This document shows positions 41,239-45,685 of a stretch of DNA of 45,685 nucleotides, piece after piece. This DNA is from CAZMHL01 sp045605445 (GTDB taxonomy: Bacteria > Bacillota > Clostridia > RGIG6154): positions 1 to 45,685 of the forward strand of contig JAZUPZ010000026.1 of NCBI GenBank assembly GCA_045605445.1. Direction: 5' to 3'. Below the pieces are notes generated by a model, which was not told the DNA's origin, searched no databases, and was given only the letters and a program-made list of their open reading frames with translations. Position 1 is the first letter of the stretch. Every line of letters starts with the position of its first letter. A program made the position numbers and the translations under genes.

Positions 41239-42205
41239 GAAGGGTGTAATTTTTGCCAATCATAAAAATAATGAGCTTATGTATCTTAACAAACCGAAAG
41301 CTCTTGCAAGGGTTATGGGTAAAACTCTGCTTGAATACAATTGTGAGCTTCTTGGAAAATGTGCCGATGAAATAATTGTTGTATGTTCGGCAGAAACAGA
41401 AAACTGTCTTGAAAAAGAAGGTATAAGCTTTTGCAGGGAAGAGGAATTTTTCGGCAATCAGCAAAAAATTCTTAATGATGTAACCCTTTTTGCAGACGGA
41501 GGTTCACTTTATTTTATGGATATTGAAGCCTTTGTGAGCTTTCATTGCAAAAATAAAAATAAAATAACCCTTGCGGCAAGTGAAAGCATTGAAAATGAGC
41601 TTCTTCCGGTTGTAAGCAAAAAAAAGGACGAGCTTTGGAAGTTCAACAATATGTATATTCTTGAAAAGGAAACTCTTGGATGTGATGTTAAGAATCTCCT
41701 TAAGGAAAATGCCGTTTCGGTTTATTGTTCAAAAGAAAAGTTTGTTTTTGTAAATAACGTGTGGGATCTTATGAAGGTATCCTTTGAACTTATAAATAAA
41801 ACAAGACTTCCTGTTCCGTTATCCGCTTCTGTTGACGAAAGCGCCTTTGTAAGCAGTAAAGCCTATATCGGAGAAAATTGCAGAATAGGAAAGTTTGCAA
41901 AAATAGGGGCATACTGCGTAGTGGAAGACAACTGTGTTATAAAAGACTCGGCTGAGCTTAAGTATACAACTGTCGGAGAGGGGTCTTTAATAGGAAAAAA
42001 TACAGAAATAGAATTTTCCTTTCTTATGGAAAACTCAAAAATAGGAGACCGTTGCATTTTAAGAGGAGGCAATGTTGTGGAGAAAAATTTTGAGGTAAGC
42101 AACGACTCGGTTATTCAGGAAAATCTGCCTTTGTGCGAAAGTACTTTTAATGAAACAAAGAAAAATGAGAAAATCTCTGAAAAAGATAAGAAAATATTAA
42201 GATAG
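41237..42205 (+). CDS. Degenerate GlmU-like protein (nucleotidyltransferase-like plus left-handed beta-helix)
   Basis: From the TTG at 41237 the protein has 322 residues. The first ~190 resemble a sugar nucleotidyltransferase: KPKALARVMGKTLLEYN matches the LPKVLHKVAGKPMVEH-type segment of GlmU. The preceding loop, normally AAGKGTRM, is ANHKNNELM, so nucleotide binding is doubtful. Residues about 200-300 carry hexapeptide repeats of a left-handed beta-helix (KAYIGENCRIGKFAKIGAYC, VGEGSLIGKNTEIEF). The helix is shorter than in GlmU and I see no acetyltransferase active-site pattern. A regulatory or binding role is inferred. AAGGGTG 6 bases upstream decides the TTG start; the frame is open further up, to 41204. 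Confidence 0.65.
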   Translation: MKGVIFANHKNNELMYLNKPKALARVMGKTLLEYNCELLGKCADEIIVVCSAETENCLEKEGISFCREEEFFGNQQKILNDVTLFADGGSLYFMDIEAFVSFHCKNKNKITLAASESIENELLPVVSKKKDELWKFNNMYILEKETLGCDVKNLLKENAVSVYCSKEKFVFVNNVWDLMKVSFELINKTRLPVPLSASVDESAFVSSKAYIGENCRIGKFAKIGAYCVVEDNCVIKDSAELKYTTVGEGSLIGKNTEIEFSFLMENSKIGDRCILRGGNVVEKNFEVSNDSVIQENLPLCESTFNETKKNEKISEKDKKILR

Positions 42206-42219
42206 TTTAATTTTTACTC

Positions 42220-42248
42220 TTTACAAATCGTTTGAATTGTGTTATAAT
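42220..42248 (+). promoter_or_regulatory. Sigma-A promoter of the secreted repeat protein
   Basis: TTTACA (42220-42225), a 17-base spacer and TATAAT (42243-42248). The start codon follows 83 bases downstream, so there is an untranslated leader of about 75 bases. Confidence 0.75.
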
Positions 42249-42331
42249 ACGAACGTTAATGGTGTAAAGTGAGAATTTATGCTTGCACCAAAATATTTTA
42301 AACACATACTAAAGGGAAGGTGTATGTTACA

Positions 42332-45300
42332 ATGAGTAAAAAAGTAATAAGTTTGCTCCTTTCAGTTTGCATGATTTTAAGCGTATTTTCATGCGTTACT
42401 GTTGCGGCAGACGAAACAGGAACAACTCCTGTAATTACATTGACAAGAGAAACTGTCAGTGTAACAAACGTAAGCGGTACATACTGGCTTATGCTTGCAT
42501 CTTATGACGATAACGGTCTTGTTGATGCAAAGAAAATTCAGATAAGTGCAGACTATTCTGCAAGCCTTTCTGAAATCGGTCTTAACATTGAGGGCGCAAC
42601 TTCAATGAAGGCTATGATATGGGAAAGCTTAGAGAATATAAAGGCTGTAACAGGCGATTCAAAGTTTGACCTGAATGCTGTTTATAAAGTTACATTCAGC
42701 GCAAACGGCGGAACAGGAACAGCAGCTGCAACTGTTGAAGGAAAATGGGGCGAAACCATTACTTTGCCTGAAAACGGTTCAACAAAAACCGGTTATGAAT
42801 TTGCAGGCTGGATTTTAGGCGCAGACCTTTACCAGGCAGGCGAAGAATACACAATTAAAGGTAATGCGGCATTTGAAGCTTCTTGGACAGCAACAGCTGA
42901 AGAATTCAAAGTAAACTTTGAAGAAACAATTTATTTCGGTACCGAAACAGACGGTGCTGAAACAGGTACCTTGTACAAAAATACAACAGGACAGAAAAAC
43001 CTTTACAGAGACTTTGATACATCTGCATACTATGCAAAAATCGATATTGATAAATATATGAATGTACAGGGTGCACATTTAAATCTGTATGTTCAGAAAT
43101 TTAACGCTTCTACAAATCTTGCTTTTTATGATATAAGCGGAGAAGATTACGAAGCAGCATTTTCAAGTGTTGAATCGGGCTCAGAATTTAATACAGCCGA
43201 TCTTCCGACAGGAACAAAAATAACATCAAAATCTTTTTCAATAACAGATAATGTAGCGCATTATGCAGATCCTGTTGATCTCACAAGCTATATTGCAGAA
43301 AAGGCTGAAGCAGGCGAAAAATATGTATATATTAAAATGATAAATACTGCAGGCGGAAATGCAACTAAGGATGCTGCCCGTATAACAGGCTTCTATAATA
43401 AGACATATATTTCTGTTATCGGTGAAATAGCTCCGAAAGCAAGCTTTGCGGCAAACGGCGGAACAGGTGATGAAATTGCTCCTGTATACGGCGAAACCGT
43501 AACCCTTCCTGAATGTACATATACAAATGGCGATTACGACTTTATCGGCTGGTCAGACGGCGTTGACGTTTACCAGGCAGGCGCAGAATACACAATGCCC
43601 GGCGACAAAGAATTCAGTGCAGTTTGGGGCTATGCAGCTTATGCATCCTTTACAACTGACGATGCCGGCGTTGTAGGAACAATGGACGTTATCAGCGTTG
43701 AAAAAGGAAATACAATTGTTCTTCCTTCAGAAGGAATGACAAAACCTGCAAAAGTAGGTTCCTACACACTTTACGGCTGGAATGACGGAAGTGCTGTTTA
43801 CCCGGTTGGAACAGAGTATGTTATGGATGACGATGCCAACTTTACTCCTGTCTGGGTATATACAGGGGCAGATTCTGCAACTGTTGACTTTGACAGCAAG
43901 AAGATTGTAATAGCAGGTAAGTGGGATACAGAAACAGCTGCTTACGATAACACAATTAAATCTGTTTCAGATGCATCAGGGTTAGAAAATGTTAACGTAA
44001 GAAAACCTTATACTACCAGCACAGATGTCTACCTTAACAGACCTTTCTTTTATGCAGCGCTTGACCTTTCCAACGACGTTGCTGCAGATAGCGTAATTCT
44101 TAATCTTATACCTGAGTCAAGCAGCGGTACTGTTTATGTTCAAAAGGTTGACAGCATTCCTGCAGTAGGAGAAGAAAACATTGTCGGAACCGAACTTGGA
44201 AGTGTAAGCGCATCAGGCGGTGCAACTACACTTGATATTACAACAGCTTATAACGAAGCAATCGGTTCAACCCTTTACCTTAAGATTTACGGTTGGGCTT
44301 GGGCTGAAGAGAAACATTATAACTATGTATCTCTTGATGCTGATAATCTTAACATTACGGTTTCAGCAAAGAGCAATGTTAAAGTAGCCTTTGATATGGG
44401 TGCTGAAACAGTTTCTGCTGAAGCAGGAACAACAATTACTCTTCCTGAATGTACAACTGAAGTAGAAGGTAAGATATTTGCAGGCTGGACAGATGGTAGT
44501 GAAAATGTATATCCTGCAGGCAGTGAATATACAGTTCCGGTATATAATGTAACACTTAAAGCAGTTTGGGCAGTTGGTGTAACAATTACATTTGATGACT
44601 GCGAAGGAATAGAAGCTGTGAAAGTTGCCCAGGGTGGCTCTGTAACACTTCCTGTAGCAGAAAGAACTGCAAAAATTGGTGCTTATACACATACAGGCTG
44701 GACAGACGGAACAGCAACTTATGCTCCCGGCGAGTCATACATTGCTGCAGAAGATAAAGCTCTGACTGCTGTCTGGGATTACACAGGCGGCGAAGGCGAA
44801 ATTAAAGTAGCAGACACAGTTTATTGGAAAGCTGCATCTACAGATGATTTGACAACAGGTACTGTTAGAAGAAATTATACAGGTAATGGATATTTGTACA
44901 CATACAAAGAAGCTTATTCAGCTCACTTTGTAAAACTTGATATTTCAAATATTGAAAATGTTTCAAGTGCCATATTCAATATGTTTATAACTAAAGTTAA
45001 TAACACTTCAACCTTGAAGCTTTATGAAATTTCAGGCGAAGAGTATGAATCTGCATTTGAAGGTCTCACATCAGCTGCTACAACATTTAACGCATCAGAT
45101 TTGCCTGCAGCGGGTACACTTATAACATCTACAGCAGTTACAACTACAGGAAATGCTACCAATAGTGCAGGTTATTATATGACACCAGGCTCAGATATTA
45201 CCGAATGGTTAGCTGCTAAGGTTGCTGCCGGTGAAGATTATGTATATATTAAACTCACAAACGGAAAAACACGTTCTGCAGGACCTGCCGACGGTATTCG

Positions 45301-45685
45301 TGGAAAGAATATTAAAAACTCTAAGGTAGTGATAGTTACCGGTGATGCAGTAAGTGCAAGCTTCGATTATGCTGATGCTATTTATGCAACAGCAGGTAGC
45401 GAAATTACACTTCCAGATTGTGATGAACTTGAAAGAGGAAAAGTATTCACAGGCTGGACAGACGGTACAACAACCTATGAAGCAGGAGCAACTTATACTC
45501 TTAATGCATCTGCTCACTTCAGGGCTGTAATTGAAAATGCTTATACAGTTGACCTTGAAGGTGAAACATACAGAGATTATTTAACAGCTCTTCAGACCGG
45601 AACAGATACAGTTGTTCTTCCTGAAGTTGACGATGCTCCTGAAGGCTATGTTCACTACGGTTGGACACCTGATGAAGGCACAACA
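42332..45685 (+). CDS. Large secreted surface protein with InlB-like beta-repeats (C-terminus beyond window)
   Basis: An unbroken frame of 1118 codons runs to the window edge. A signal peptide (MSKKVISLLLSVCMILSVFS, cleavage probably after VAA near residue 27) is followed by a domain about 30-118 that includes GLNIEGATSMKAMIWESL, a motif found in clostridial surface proteins. Seven beta-repeats of the Listeria-Bacteroides (InlB B) type follow, with LPE, GW-DG, Y-AG-YT and AVW landmarks, at residues about 120-186, 367-434, 437-510, 680-747, 749-816, 1007-1067 and 1070 onward. Between them lie three longer modules (about 192-366, 512-677, 823-1005); the first and third are alike (FYDISGEDYEAAF versus LYEISGEEYESAF) and resemble DNRLRE or CBM96-type beta-sandwiches. 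Function is probably adhesion or glycan binding. An AAGG-type site lies 11 bases before the ATG. Confidence 0.85.
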   Translation, partial: MSKKVISLLLSVCMILSVFSCVTVAADETGTTPVITLTRETVSVTNVSGTYWLMLASYDDNGLVDAKKIQISADYSASLSEIGLNIEGATSMKAMIWESLENIKAVTGDSKFDLNAVYKVTFSANGGTGTAAATVEGKWGETITLPENGSTKTGYEFAGWILGADLYQAGEEYTIKGNAAFEASWTATAEEFKVNFEETIYFGTETDGAETGTLYKNTTGQKNLYRDFDTSAYYAKIDIDKYMNVQGAHLNLYVQKFNASTNLAFYDISGEDYEAAFSSVESGSEFNTADLPTGTKITSKSFSITDNVAHYADPVDLTSYIAEKAEAGEKYVYIKMINTAGGNATKDAARITGFYNKTYISVIGEIAPKASFAANGGTGDEIAPVYGETVTLPECTYTNGDYDFIGWSDGVDVYQAGAEYTMPGDKEFSAVWGYAAYASFTTDDAGVVGTMDVISVEKGNTIVLPSEGMTKPAKVGSYTLYGWNDGSAVYPVGTEYVMDDDANFTPVWVYTGADSATVDFDSKKIVIAGKWDTETAAYDNTIKSVSDASGLENVNVRKPYTTSTDVYLNRPFFYAALDLSNDVAADSVILNLIPESSSGTVYVQKVDSIPAVGEENIVGTELGSVSASGGATTLDITTAYNEAIGSTLYLKIYGWAWAEEKHYNYVSLDADNLNITVSAKSNVKVAFDMGAETVSAEAGTTITLPECTTEVEGKIFAGWTDGSENVYPAGSEYTVPVYNVTLKAVWAVGVTITFDDCEGIEAVKVAQGGSVTLPVAERTAKIGAYTHTGWTDGTATYAPGESYIAAEDKALTAVWDYTGGEGEIKVADTVYWKAASTDDLTTGTVRRNYTGNGYLYTYKEAYSAHFVKLDISNIENVSSAIFNMFITKVNNTSTLKLYEISGEEYESAFEGLTSAATTFNASDLPAAGTLITSTAVTTTGNATNSAGYYMTPGSDITEWLAAKVAAGEDYVYIKLTNGKTRSAGPADGIRGKNIKNSKVVIVTGDAVSASFDYADAIYATAGSEITLPDCDELERGKVFTGWTDGTTTYEAGATYTLNASAHFRAVIENAYTVDLEGETYRDYLTALQTGTDTVVLPEVDDAPEGYVHYGWTPDEGTT

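Noticed and set aside
42815..45517. Cysteine-rich minus-strand frames (42815-43078, 44363-44692, 45209-45517)
   Set aside because: They recur because the repeat protein on the plus strand uses many GCA and ACA codons, which read as Cys on the opposite strand in one frame. They have no ribosome-binding sites.
1..45685. CRISPR arrays, tRNA or rRNA genes, transposase genes and prophage genes
   Set aside because: No regularly spaced repeats, cloverleaf-like segments, rRNA-like blocks or transposase/integrase motifs were seen on either strand. A tRNAscan-SE or Infernal run would settle small RNAs.

Overview
The window reads as a chromosomal segment of a low-GC, endospore-forming Firmicute of class Clostridia, probably an uncultured Oscillospirales or Eubacteriales relative. 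This is an inference from sporulation genes (an alpha/beta SASP, YunB, a SpoIIIE/FtsK translocase paired with TepA), a CtsR/ClpC heat-shock locus, Gram-positive core gene orders (recA-recX, acpP-rnc-smc-ftsY, ylxM-ffh-rpsP-khpA-rimM-trmD), AGA-rich codon use and strong consensus sigma-A promoters. No rRNA, tRNA, CRISPR array or complete insertion sequence was found.

Layout. 1-3.1 kb: the start of a phosphohexomutase gene (minus strand, cut by the window edge), a divergent AraC-type regulator, and a membrane protein ending in a ryanodine-receptor-like (RyR) domain. 3.1-6.3 kb: spoIIIE and tepA on the minus strand. 6.4-9.7 kb: a double-OB-fold SSB-like protein, a SASP, YunB and an NSS-family amino acid transporter. 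9.65-11.39 kb: an AT-rich accessory insertion holding one gene, a TIR protein whose N-terminal half looks like a guanylate kinase without its P-loop lysine. Similar short repeats lie on both sides, and a MITE-like palindromic element follows. 11.4-25.2 kb: ligA, recA, recX, rimO, pgsA, acpP, rnc, smc, ftsY and a large UPF0182 membrane protein. 25.2-33.4 kb: ylxM, ffh, rpsP, khpA, rimM, a double-length trmD, recJ and relA. 33.4-37.9 kb: pgi, a small P-loop protein, prs and a metallophosphoesterase. 37.9-42.2 kb: ctsR with its operator, a clpC gene carrying an N-terminal McsA-type zinc module, and a degenerate GlmU-like protein. 42.2 kb to the right edge: the first 1118 codons of a secreted repeat protein whose frame is still open at the window end.

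Most of the window is housekeeping: DNA repair and recombination, chromosome segregation, membrane protein targeting, ribosome and tRNA maturation, stringent response and protein quality control. The points most worth attention are the pseudo-guanylate-kinase/TIR gene and its repeat borders, the RyR membrane protein, the C-terminal extension of TrmD, the McsA-ClpC fusion with no mcsB, and several compact regulatory overlaps: a palindrome across the ylxM promoter, a hairpin that pairs the ribosome-binding site and runs its T-tract into the next start codon, and a terminator overlapping the ctsR -35.

All functional calls come from reading motifs and alignments by eye. No database search or folding calculation was run.
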